Of a DNA stretch of 64,000 bases, positions 52,459-61,817 are shown piece by piece. The notes beneath the pieces were generated by a model. The model was not told the origin of the DNA, made no database searches, and saw nothing but the letters and a program-made list of their open reading frames with translations. A program made the translations under genes and the position numbers. The first letter of the stretch is position 1. Each line of letters opens with the position of its first letter. Location of the stretch: the NCBI GenBank assembly GCA_963812915.1, contig CAWEXB010000006.1:1-64000 (forward strand), read 5' to 3'. This DNA is from JACVRW01 sp963812915 (GTDB lineage Bacteria; Actinomycetota; Thermoleophilia; Solirubrobacterales; Thermoleophilaceae).

Positions 52459-54076
52459 CTACGACGTCTCGCTGCGCTCGTGGTCGGCGCCGCCGCCGCT
52501 GCCGACCGTGCCCTCGGGCCCGGCGGGCGCCGGGATGGTGAAGTTGCCCGGCACCTTCTTGCCCGGCACGCCGTTCACCGACTCCGTCGAGTAGGCGTAC
52601 GTGAGCACCGCGAACGCGACCGCGTCGGAGTTGATATCGAGCGCGTGCAGGCTGAAGTTCGCGAACGTGTCGCAGGCCAGGTGGTAGCACGGGTCGTACT
52701 GCGCCCCTGTGGTGCCGCCCCAGATCGCCTGCCTGCGCTGCGGTCTTGGGCACCTCGGCCCCGGTGAAGAGGCCGCCGGCCGGAATCCCGTTGAGGATGA
52801 AGGCCTGGTAGTCGCTGCGACCGCTGAATCGGCGTCATCGTACGGCTCGTTGCTGAGGGTGTAGAACGACTCGAAGAGGTCCTCGATGGGGATCGAGCCC
52901 GGCGGGACGGGGACGGGTGCCTCGAAGCCCGACTCGTCGCTGTCGTAGACCATCTGGATGTAGTTCGGCGACCCGATCATGTCGAAGTTGAGGTAGAGAG
53001 CGATTCGGTCGCGCTCCGCCTGGCTCAACCCGTTGACGTACGCGGTCGAGCCGATCAGACCGGACTCCTCCGCGCCCCACCACGCGAACCGCAGCGTGTT
53101 CTCCGGCTTGAGCTTGCCGAGCTGCTCGGCGACTCGATCAGCGCGGACGACCCGCTGCCGTTGTCGTTGATGCCCGGCCCGGCCAGGACAGAGTCCAGGT
53201 GCGCGCCCGCCATCACGACGTTGTCGTCGTTGGTGCCCGGTAGCTCGGCGATCACGTTGACCTGCGGCCGGCTTTCGGGCGGATCGACGCTGACCTGCGC
53301 GGTCGAACCGGCGCTGGGCCAGGGCGGCGCCGTCCGCGAAGGAGGCGCCGACGACCGGGATGTCCACGACGTTCAGGCCGCCGAGCGTGCCGACGATCAG
53401 ATCCTCACGCAGCGGAGTCGTCGCCCTGGTTGAAGATGATCACCGCCGCCGCCCCGGCCGCCTCCGCGTTGAGCGCCTTAACGCCGAAGGTGCAGACGGC
53501 GCGGGCGCGGCGGGCCGCACGCTGGATCAGCGCGATGCGTTCTCGGCCGCGGAAGCCAGCCCCGCGAAGTCGGACGGCCTCGCAGCCGCTGGTGGTCGCG
53601 CGCGTCGCCCGCGAGGTTGATGTCGACCGGGGTGACGTTCCCCGTGACGTCGCCGGTCGCCCGTGCCCGTGAACGCGCCTGTCGCGTACCGCGGCGTTCA
53701 CCGGCGTCAGCTGGCTGCAGAGTCGGCGGCGGGACGAAGATGAAGTCGAACTCGTCCAGCTCGACGTTCCAACCGGCCGCTTCGAGCCGGTCGACGACGT
53801 ACTCGACGCTCGCGTTATATCCCGGCGTGCCCGGCCGCCCGCGATCCCGCCGTTGGCATCGGCGATCGCCTGGAACGCTGCCTGGTGCGCGCGGACCCCT
53901 TCGAGCCGGACGCACTCGAGCACCTTGTCGTAGGTGTTGTTCGTCCGGTTGTCGCACGCCTGCTGCGGAGGCGCCGCCAGGGCCTCGCCCCCGGACAGCG
54001 ACGCCACGACCACGGCCGCGACGCCCAGCACGCAGGCACGCCGGCGCCAACGCGAACGCATCGTTACCTCTGACAT
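52459..54076 (-). pseudogene. Secreted M28 family aminopeptidase with PA domain, many frameshifts
   Basis: Start at the ATG at 54076 with GAGGAGG before it; a signal peptide follows (RACVLGVAAVVVASLSGGEA). Sensible pieces in changing frames: YDKVLECVRLEGVRAHQAAF, SVEYVVDRLEAAGWNVELDE, a PA domain (GVKALNAEAAGAAAVIIFNQ), then zinc-peptidase motifs AGAHLDSVLAGPGINDNGSG, WWGAEESGLIGS and LYLNFDMIGSPNY, and GAQYDPCYHLACDTFAN near the end. These match Streptomyces/aminopeptidase Y-type M28 enzymes. About six frame changes (near 53820, 53690, 53600, 53410, 53310, 53130 and 52830). Confidence 0.82.
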
Positions 54077-54193
54077 CGGACTCCTCCTCTCCCGCGGCGA
54101 CTCCCCTGTCACCGGCTCCGCTGCGCCGCGACGATAGTCGAATGTCCGCGCGGGCGACAACCAGCCGTGCCCGAGATCGCCTACGGCTCGAGC

Positions 54194-55409
54194 TCAGCTG
54201 AACGTCATGAGCGGTCCCTCCATGCTGCGCGCGCCGGCAGTGCACTCCCGTCGCGCCGCCCGCGGGCCCGAGCCGAGGGCATCCCTCGCGGCCGAACGCG
54301 CCGTCGGTGACAACGGCCAGGGCCTTCCCCAGCCAGCGGTAGCAGGCGGACCGAGCCTCGCCGGCGAAGCGCCCGCAGCGCCGGATCAGCTGCAGGTACA
54401 CGCGGGTCGAGGCGTCGAGCAGGTTCTGCACCTTGGTCCCGCGGACGCAGTCGGCGGCGTCGGTCGGGTCGCCCAGCCGAGCGCAGATCGCGAGCTGCGC
54501 CGCCGGGTCCGGCGGGCCGATCAGCGACGCCGCCGTGATGCACCCGGCGCGCTGCAGACCGCGCAGGCCCTCGCACAGCGACTCGAGGTCCTCCGGCGCC
54601 TCGAGCTCGAAGCCCTCGCTGCGGCTCTCGAGGAACGAGCGATACCAACACGCCCGCACGAACGACGCGGGTTGCTCGCCGCACAGCTCCCGCGGGTTGG
54701 TAACGGGAACCCCGGGCAGCGTCGCGTCGTCGGCGCCGAGCACCGCGAACCAGTAGTCGTGGTAAGCGCCCTGGGCGCAGTCGGGAGCCGAGCCCGAGCC
54801 GAGGGCGCGGCACAGCGGCAGCGCAAGCTCGAGCCGATCGCCGTAGATACGCATGAACGCGTGCCCGAACCCGTGGATGCAGCTATAGCGCTGAAACCGC
54901 GTTCCCGCGACGCCGCACACGCTCAGGGCGTCCCGCGGCCGGCTCGGGTCGATGTCCGGCCCGACGCCGGTCACGAGGCCGTGGGCGAACCCGGCGGCGC
55001 AGCCCGGATCGCTCCCCCGTGGCAGGTGGTCCATGAGCGTCGCGAGCGTGACGCCGGCGTCGCGCGCGTAGGCGCGTCCGACGGTATGCATGACGACGTG
55101 GCAGTTGGACAGCAGGAAGCCGCCCTCGCTCTGGGCGGCGTCGGTAATTGCAGCCACCGCCGGCCGCGGGTCGTCGCGGCTGCGGATGGACGACAGGAAC
55201 TCGCGCGCGTAGCAGTTGCGGACCTCCGCGGCGTCGAACCCGTCGCACCGCTCCACGTTCAGCGCCCGCACGGCGGGCGGGGGCTCGTCGCCGCCGCCCG
55301 CGGCCACCACGACGACCGCGCCGACGGCGATCGCAGCGGCAGCGGCGACCACGAGCGCGAGCCATATACGACGAGCGGCTCGCCGAGGCGAGCCGCTCGT
55401 CTCTCCCAT
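54194..55409 (-). CDS. Secreted or membrane-anchored Cys/His-repeat protein of unknown function
   Basis: About 400 residues from the ATG at 55409. An N-terminal helix (IWLALVVAAAAAIAVGAVVV) acts as signal or anchor. The exported part has three or more copies of a C..G..H motif: NCHVVMHTVGRAYAR, CAAGFAHGLVTG, CIHGFGHAFMRIYG and CAQGAYHDYWFAV, plus many paired Cys (CRALGSGSAPDC, CEGLRGLQRAGC, CARLGDPTDAADC). The pattern suggests a disulfide-rich repeat fold binding metal or haem. Near 54228 one base seems shifted; read so, it ends SMEGPLMTFS at 54194. Not a family I can name. Between M14 and M28 exported peptidases. Confidence 0.68.
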
Positions 55410-55428
55410 CACAGGGCGCCGGGACTCA

Positions 55429-58262
55429 TCACGGCTTGGGCCCCGTGATGTTGAACTTCTCCCGGCCCTCGGACACGTTGCCCTTGATATCCGTTGCGAT
55501 CCACCGGAACGTCGTCGTCTCGGTGATATGGAACGTCTGGCCCGGCTCGCGCGGACCGGTCGAGTCCCATAGCGGCGAGGTCGCGGTCGGCTTCTTGCCG
55601 TTGGTCGTGTAGCGGATCACCGACGGCTCGTTCACCCACTCGAATGTCGTCTCGAACGGGGTCTTCGATGTCCGCGGTCCCGGCATCCGCACCTGCGGCG
55701 GCTCGTCGTCGCGCGCGTACTCGAGCGCGGACTCGAGCAGGCCGTAGTTGCCGGCCGCGAACTCGAGCGCCTCGAACTTGCCCTCGGCCGCGTAGTCCGG
55801 CTGGAAGCCGACGCCGGTCTGCAGCGCCGCGCCCTCGACCCGCGCACCCACCGGGTGCGCGGAGCCGAGCGGCTCGGTGAACAGCACGTTCGGGCCCGGC
55901 CGGCTCGGCGCCGGCCGCAGGACCTGCGCGACCGTGTGCGCCTCCGGGCTGGCGCCGGTGACGACGACCCTCAGCCGGTCGCCCGGCTTGAGGTACTGGA
56001 GCCCGTTCGTGTTCGGGTTGATCCGGATCCCTGGCGCTCCGGCCGGGGCGGCGTCCTGCAGCGGCGCGAAGTACAGGTCCGCACCCGTCTCGAAGCTGTA
56101 GGCGATCACGCCGCGCTTGTACCAGTGCTCGTCGGCGCTGTTGCCGCCGGCCGAGTACAGCACGTCCGCGATGGGCCCGGTGCGCTCCGGGAGGATCGCG
56201 GTGTTGCGGACGTCCTTGATCCGGTTGAGGATCTGGTCGCCGGCCTCGAAGAAGTACCTCTCGACCCCGATGTTCGGGTGGTCCAGCTCGCCCTCCGCGC
56301 GATCCGGCAGGTACGCGCCCGGCGCCCACATGAAGTAGCCGCCGAAGCTGTGGATGTTGTTCGAGAACTTGATGTTCGCGAACGTGTCCGCGATCCAGTG
56401 CTCGTTCTTGATCTCGGGCTCTGACGCCTCGCCCGGGCCGGCGAACACGTCGCTCGTGCACGAGTACGAGGCGCCGATGTAGCCGTCGAAGATCGTGCCG
56501 ACCGTGTTGCCGCGGTTCAGGTCGACGCCCCAAGCGTTGCGCGCGGCCGGGTCGGTTGCCGTGTACGGCTGTCCGGTGCCCGGGTTGACGCGCGGCGCCC
56601 AGAAGCCCGCCGCGAACGGGTCGTCGGTCTCCTCGCCCCCCTCGACGCACCAGTTGGTCATCGTGCGCCGCTGCATGTTGAAGTTGTGTATCGAGTAGTG
56701 CGACCCGTCCGGGTTCGCCGACGGCAGGATGAAGATGTCGAGGTTGTCGACCAGCTCCCGCGTCTTCGGATCGATCGCGTAGTTGCGGAGCAGCTGCTCG
56801 GCGGTCTCCAGGCACGTCAGCGGCGTCGCCCACTCGCGGGCATGCTGCTGGCAGTACAAAAAGACGCCGACCTTGGAGCCGTCGCGATCCTTGCCGATCC
56901 GCATCACCGAGTACTCGAACGGCCCGCGCGGACGTGGGCGTTCGTGCCCGTGCTGAGGAAGTCGGACAGGTTGACCTTCGCCCGCGGCTGAACGATGCCG
57001 GTGCCCGGCGTGACGCCGTCGCCCACGCGGAGGAACGGCGTCGCGATCAGCAGGGCGCGCGCGTCGGCGTTGGCGTTGATCGCGTCGATCACCTCCGTCG
57101 CTGTGCTCGCCGGCGCGCCGGCGGCGTCGGTCCCGAGGAGGACGAGCAGGTCGTTGCTGGTCACGGTGACGGTCAGCTGCGAGTCCGGAACGCCGGGATT
57201 GCGGAACTCGGCCGTGATGTCGTTGCCGCCCTCGTGGCCCCAGGCGCGCGAGGTGAGAACGACGGCGCCGGCCTGCAAGGCCGTCGGCGGCGTGTTGCCG
57301 GGCATCGTGCCGCCGGCCATCGTCGCCTGCGCCTTCCGCTGGTAGCCGTTGGACTTGTGCGGCAGCGTGATCAGCTCGGAGATGTTCGGGAACTCCGCCG
57401 CCAGTTGGTTGAACCGCTGGTAGACCTCGGTCGGGTCCATGTAGCGGGTCGTGAAGTCCTTCAGGTAGCCCGGGCCCATCGGGGGCAGGCCGCCGCCGAG
57501 CCATGTGTTCACGTCGGCCTCGACGGAGGCGCCGGTGCTCGACCCGATCCGGACCCGCGTCGGCCGTGGCGGGTCGCTCGTGCCCGGCTCGCCGATCCGC
57601 ACCAGCTCGCGGTGCTCGATGTACGTGTCGGGCGTGGTGTCCGGGTCGATGTTCGTGCTCATCACCCGCGGCGTGGAGTCGATCGGCGTGCCCGGCCCGC
57701 GGTTGTAGGAGAGCGACAGCTCCGGCCCGACGTAGGTCCCGCCTTCCGGAGCTGCGCCGCCGAGCCGGGTCTTGGCCTCGACCGACAGGAAGCGGCCGTC
57801 GCGGTTCTCGAAGTAGTCGACCCGCAGGACGACGATCTGGTTCTGATGCGACTGGGCGGAGACGTCGTTGAGCGCCGCGGCGTCGGCGCGCCGCTCCTGG
57901 CGCACGTCGGCCTGGCGGGCATCGATCCGCTTCTCCCAGATCGCCGGACCCTCGATCGTCGCGCCGATGTCGTAGCCGGCCTTGTCGAGCGCCTGCAGGT
58001 CACCTTCGTCCCCGAAGACCGTGGCGGTCACCGAGCCGTCCTGATTGCGGCGCAGGTAGTGGTCGTTGAACTCGACGCCGTACGACTCGGCCTCGAGCTG
58101 CAGGCGCATTGCCGCGCCCTTGTTCGCAAGATTGACCTCAACCAGGCTGAGCCCCTGGTTCGGGTCGACCCCCCGCTCGTCCGCGGCGGCGGTGCCTCCC
58201 ATCCAGGCCAGCGCGCATACGCTCGCGGCCACCAAGGCACGCCCGAAAATCCCCCGCATCAT
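55429..58262 (-). CDS. Secreted M14 zinc carboxypeptidase with C-terminal Ig-like domain (one frameshift)
   Basis: ~940 residues from the ATG at 58262 with GGAGGGGGAGG upstream. Signal peptide (IFGRALVAASVCALAWMGG). A long N-terminal domain is followed by the M14 domain: YMDPTEVYQRFNQLAAEFPN, then, after a frame change near 56935, CQQHAREWATPLTC with the HxxE zinc pair, DLNRG, a further zinc His in NNIHSFGGY, and the catalytic Glu in AYSFETGADLYF. A ~100-residue insert splits the start of the fold (GHEGGNDITAEFR and around). The C-terminus (residues ~850-940; VIRYTTNGKKPTATSPLW) is a chitobiase/Fn3-like domain. First gene of a three-gene exported set. Confidence 0.86.
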
Positions 58263-58545
58263 GTCGCCTCCCCCTCCGTTGGCGGCCGGGAATGAGATCA
58301 CTTTTCCCGGGCAGCGTCAATACGAGGGAGGGATAAGGTGCACGTCGCGAGCGAGAGGATCAGTAATGCACAAGAATCTGGCCACGATCCTCGTGCGAGA
58401 GCGATTCGCGCCGCGGAGCGTAGGAGCGGCCGGGCCTGGCCTTAGGGATGAAGTCCGCCGCTGACGATGCGGCACACCGCGAGCACCGCCACGGGGATTC
58501 GAACCCCGGGTCGCTGCCCCTCCCGGCGTGGTGAGGCCTTCGCGG

Positions 58546-59922
58546 CTAGGTCGCGAAGATGTCTGCGGAGGTGAAAGCCAGCACTTCGTGATGCGCATCG
58601 ACGGCCTCGCGAGCGCAGGCGACGTAGCGGACATCGTCGGCTAGGCGCGGTAGCGCCTCTGCCTTGCGCTCGAGTGTGCGGCGGATGCGCGCGCCGTCGA
58701 GGCGCTTGGCCCATTTGGCTTCGCCGACTGCGACGGCGGTGCGGCTTCTCCCCGCGAGCGCGACCGCGTCGATCTCGCCGGGGTCGGCTTCGGCCGTCCA
58801 GAAAGGCCCCACGGCAACGATGTCGTCGCCCAGCGTCTTCTCGTCCGCCAGCCGCCGGAGGTGCGTACGGAACGCCTCCTCCCACGGCCCGCCCATGTGG
58901 TCGTTCAGCGACGCAGTGAGCACCGGGAGGATGCTCTTTCCAAGGCCGCGCTCGATCTCGCCGCGATAGCGATCCAGCACACCGAGCCAGAAGGCAAGGA
59001 AGTTGTCGGCGATCCGGTAGACACGACGGCGGGTTCGCCGCGGGTCTTCGGTGACCGGGACCATTCGCTCGACCAGGCGGAGCGAGATCAGCCGGTCCAA
59101 CACGCGACCCGGATCGGCTCGGACTGCGGCCTCGATCTCGTTGAATTTGGTCCGTCCCGCGGCGATCGCGTGAAGCACGTGGCGTCCGAGCTCACCGGTG
59201 TCTCCCTCGGTAGCCAGGACAAGCTCGCCCTCGGTCAGGAGGAGTCCGCCGGGTGTGCAGGCGAGCCGCGCCAGGTTGCGGCGGATGCTCTCGTTCTCGT
59301 TCCACCACTCGAGGTAGAGCGGCATGCCCCCGACGATGCCCCAGACCAAAGCGCGATCAGCGGGCGGCAGCCGGGGGAGCATCTGGGCCGCGTCATGGGG
59401 CGTGAATGGATGGAGCATCAGGGAGAGGTCGACCCGCCCGTAGAGCGGGGCGCGCTCCTCCAGCATCGCCTCCATCGTCCGCACCGCGGACCCGCAAAGG
59501 AGGATCCGGAGCTTCGTGCGCGACCGCAGGCGATCCCAGCTCGCGCGCAGGATGCTGGGCAGCTCGGCAGTCGCGTCGACCAGCTCGGGGAACTCGTCGA
59601 GGATGACCAGGAGAGGCTCGCTCCTCGCCGCCTCGCCGAGCGTCTCCAGGGCGTCTGTCCAATCGGTAAAGGGGCGGGCCGCCAGATCCCGTATCCCATC
59701 GCCCAGCAGCGGTGCCGACGCCCTGGAAAGAACATTGAGCTCCTCGACTGCCGGCCGCCCGCTCCCGGTGTGGAAGATGGTTCGCCGGCTCTCCGCGAAG
59801 CGCTGGAGCAGAGCGGTCTTGCCAACCCTCCGGCGGCCCCAGACGACTCCCAGCGCGCTTCCGGAGCGGTCCCACCATGACTCCAGCGCGTCGAGCTCCG
59901 TGTCCCTGTTGACGAATTTCAC
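58546..59922 (-). CDS. Archaeal-type AAA ATPase with DUF234/PD-(D/E)XK-like C-terminus
   Basis: 458 residues from GTG 59922 (V/MKFVNRDTELDALESWW); the frame extends 33 codons upstream across the operator palindromes and is rejected. Walker A VWGRRRVGKTALLQRF near residue 29; Walker B LLVILDEFPELV near 100; sensor region ILLCGSAVRTMEAML near 137. A winged-helix segment (GRTKFNEIEAAVRADPGRVL) is followed by YRIADNFLAFWLGVLDRYRG and a nuclease-like EIDAVAL...AVGEAKW core (D-xn-ExK). This class is abundant in archaea and spread on mobile DNA; role unknown. Confidence 0.88.
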   Translation of the reverse strand: MKFVNRDTELDALESWWDRSGSALGVVWGRRRVGKTALLQRFAESRRTIFHTGSGRPAVEELNVLSRASAPLLGDGIRDLAARPFTDWTDALETLGEAARSEPLLVILDEFPELVDATAELPSILRASWDRLRSRTKLRILLCGSAVRTMEAMLEERAPLYGRVDLSLMLHPFTPHDAAQMLPRLPPADRALVWGIVGGMPLYLEWWNENESIRRNLARLACTPGGLLLTEGELVLATEGDTGELGRHVLHAIAAGRTKFNEIEAAVRADPGRVLDRLISLRLVERMVPVTEDPRRTRRRVYRIADNFLAFWLGVLDRYRGEIERGLGKSILPVLTASLNDHMGGPWEEAFRTHLRRLADEKTLGDDIVAVGPFWTAEADPGEIDAVALAGRSRTAVAVGEAKWAKRLDGARIRRTLERKAEALPRLADDVRYVACAREAVDAHHEVLAFTSADIFAT

Positions 59923-59946
59923 AGCTTGGAGGTTACCGACATCGAA

Positions 59947-59974
59947 TGTCGGCGACAGTTGATGTCGGCGACAT
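59947..59974 (-). promoter_or_regulatory. Twin palindromic operator of the AAA ATPase gene
   Basis: Two perfect 11-bp palindromes TGTCGGCGACA at 59947-59957 and 59963-59973, 16 bp apart. The left one also forms the arm of CCGACAT-CGA-ATGTCGG (59936-59952); the right extends to ATGTCGGCGACAT. They lie 25-52 bp before the GTG start and probably bind a self-encoded or host repressor. Confidence 0.65.
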
Positions 59975-60094
59975 AAACCGTAGGTGACCTCCCGCCGAGT
60001 CGGCCGAATACTGCACAGCAAGCGACGGCGCCCGGATCGTGAGGCGCCGGGCCGAGACCTGGGAGGGTGACCGGGAATCGGATTCGTCCTGAGG

Positions 60095-60167
60095 CACCGC
60101 CACGGGGATTCGAACCCCGGTTTCCGCCGTGAGAGGGCGGCGTCCTAGTCCCCTAGACGATGGCGGC
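60095..60167 (-). tRNA. tRNA-Glu (CTC)
   Basis: 73 nt. Acceptor GCCGCCA pairs with TGGCGGT (one G-T); anticodon stem-loop CCGCC CTCTCAC GGCGG gives CTC; T-arm CGGGGTTCGAATCCCCG. Its 3' end is duplicated at 58483-58509. Confidence 0.95.
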
Positions 60168-60227
60168 TCGTGGCGGGCGATTCTAGCGACTCGTTTTCCG
60201 GGCGCCCGGGTGACGGGGTATGCTGAC

Positions 60228-60392
60228 GCCGTTCATTTTCGGCCGGTGGTACAGGGAAGTCCGGTGGAAAACCGGCGCGGTCCCGCCACTGTGAACGGGC
60301 GCTGAGGCGTCGCACGAAGCCACTGGGGAGTCGACGGCTTCCCGGGAAGGCGCGGCGTGGAGCCCCAAGCCAGGAGACCTGACTCCGGCCGT
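60228..60392 (+). ncRNA. Cobalamin (B12) riboswitch
   Basis: Class features in order: GGTACAGGGAAGTCCGGTGG, AAAACCGGCGCGGTCCCGCC, ACTGTGAACGGG, AAGCCACTGGGGA, a hairpin with CGGCTTCCCGGGAAGG, and the 3' core AAGCCAGGAGACCTGACTCC. It lies 33 bp before the DUF4430 gene, so that operon is predicted to be shut off by adenosylcobalamin/B12. Confidence 0.95.
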
Positions 60393-60401
60393 GGCCAAAC
60401 G

Positions 60402-60418
60402 ACCCTCGAGGAAAGGGT
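60402..60418 (+). promoter_or_regulatory. Shine-Dalgarno hairpin after the riboswitch
   Basis: ACCCT-CGAGGAA-AGGGT places the purine-rich ribosome site (GAGGAAAGG) in a small hairpin directly before the ATG at 60425. It could be the expression platform acting on translation. Confidence 0.45.
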
Positions 60419-60424
60419 GGCTTC

Positions 60425-61817
60425 ATGACCGATCGAATCCGAGGCGCGGCGCCCGTCGCGCTGCTCCTGCTTGGCGTCTGCGCGCCGCCCGCGTTGGCGG
60501 CGCCGGCGGCCCCAATCGTCCGCGTGGAGGGAGCGAGTCAGACGATCTTCGAAGGACCTGTTACGACCGACGGCCACGTCGTTACGACCGCAGTCCGGCG
60601 GAACCCACGCCTGCGACGGCACCAACGACGCCGACGATCCCGTCTTCGGCCCGACGCCTACCGGTGCCCTGGACGACGCCGCCAGGCTCGGCGGGTTCAG
60701 CTGGGACGGGACCTGGTCCGACTCCTTCCGGGACTTCCTCGTTACGCGTGTGGGGCCGGACAGCGCCACGATGACGCAGTTCTGGGGTTACTTCGTGAAC
60801 TACGAGTCGCCGTCGAAGGGCGGGTGCCAGCTCACGGTGAAGGACGGGGACGAGGTGCTGTACGCCTTCGACGCCTTCTCGAAGACCCACGCCCTGAAGC
60901 TCACGGGGCCGACGGCCGCGCGCACAGGTGAGCCGGTGAACGTCAGAGTGACCGACGGCGGCGATGGCTCTCCCCAGGCGGCCGCGAGCGTGAGCGGCAG
61001 CCCGACCGGCGCCGACGGCGTGGCGACGCTCAGCTTCCCCGAGCGGGGGATCTTCCGCATAAAGGCCGAGCGCGCCGACTCGATCCGCTCCAACGCCCTC
61101 GTCCTCTGCGTCGACCCGCCCGAGGCGGACCCGTGCAGCTCCTCCGACACGGTCGCTCCGGCCGTGCAATGGCGGCTGCCCGGCCGGCTCGCCAGCGACG
61201 GCGGACGGTCCCGCACGATCCTCCTCTCCTGGCAGGCCGTCGACGGGGCCGGCAGCGGCGTGGCGCACTACTCGGTCGACGTTCGCAAGCTCGCCGACGG
61301 GGCCGGCCCGGGTGAGGTTGCGCCCGAGTGGCGGGGCCTGCTCGATCGGGCGCCGGTGAACGCGCTCCACTACCGCGGCGAGGCCGGTGACGCGTACCAG
61401 TTCCGCATCACCGCGGCGGACCGTGCCGCGAACAGGGGGTCGGTCGAGACCGAGCCCGTCGTGATCCCCGTTGACGACCGCAGCCGGCGGCTGTGGAGCC
61501 TCTCGCGCGGCTGGAAGCGGGTCCGCGCCGACGCCGCCTGGGGCAGGAGTGTCGTTCGCGCCCGCCAAGCGGGGGCCACAGCGCGGCTGAGCTTCCGCGG
61601 GACTCAGGTGGCGCTGATCGGACGGAAGCTCGCCAAGGGCGGCCGGCTGCGCCTCACGCTCGATGGGCGGAGCAGGGTCCTGCGCGTCCGCGGCCGCTCG
61701 CCGCACCGGAGCGTGCTCTGGACCAGCAGGCGGCTCGAGTCCGGCGGCCACTCGCTGACCATTCGGACGCTCGGCTCCGGGACGGTGGAGCTCGACGCGG
61801 TCGCGCCGCTGCCGTGA
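60425..61817 (+). CDS. Secreted DUF4430 (transcobalamin-like) protein with Ig/Fn3-like domains (one frameshift)
   Basis: Starts at ATG 60425 directly after the riboswitch. Signal peptide (GAAPVALLLLGVCAPPALAA), then VRVEGASQTIFEGPVTTDGH; the frame changes near 60590 and goes on with GGTHACDGTNDADDPVFGPT and the DUF4430 signature FWGYFVNYESPSKGGCQLTV, DGDEVLYAFDAFS. Ig-like (TGEPVNVRVTDGG) and Fn3-like (ILLSWQAVDGAGSGVAHYSV) domains follow. Restored length ~463 residues. DUF4430 is related to the C-terminal domain of transcobalamins; with a B12 riboswitch, extracellular cobalamin binding is the likely role. Confidence 0.82.

Larger units (their letters stand above)
58483..60120. mobile_element. 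tRNA-Glu-bounded island with 27-bp direct repeats (attL/attR-like)
   Basis: The last 27 bp of the tRNA-Glu region (GCACCGCCACGGGGATTCGA then ACCCCGG) at 60094-60120 are repeated exactly at 58483-58509, 1611 bp apart and in the same orientation. The intact tRNA is at one end and a bare 3' fragment at the other, as expected after integration into the 3' end of a tRNA gene. Only one gene, an AAA ATPase, lies between. There is no integrase. Confidence 0.65.

Noticed and set aside
53478..55412. A 644-codon minus-strand frame fusing the Cys/His protein to the M28 peptidase
   Set aside because: The second part is out of frame with the peptidase core over most of its length; the fusion arises from a frameshift near 54228.
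56934..58295. 453-codon plus-strand frame
   Set aside because: Shadow of the M14 carboxypeptidase N-terminal half.
58483..58545. Second complete tRNA gene
   Set aside because: Only the 27-bp acceptor/T-arm end is present; no D-arm or anticodon stem follows.
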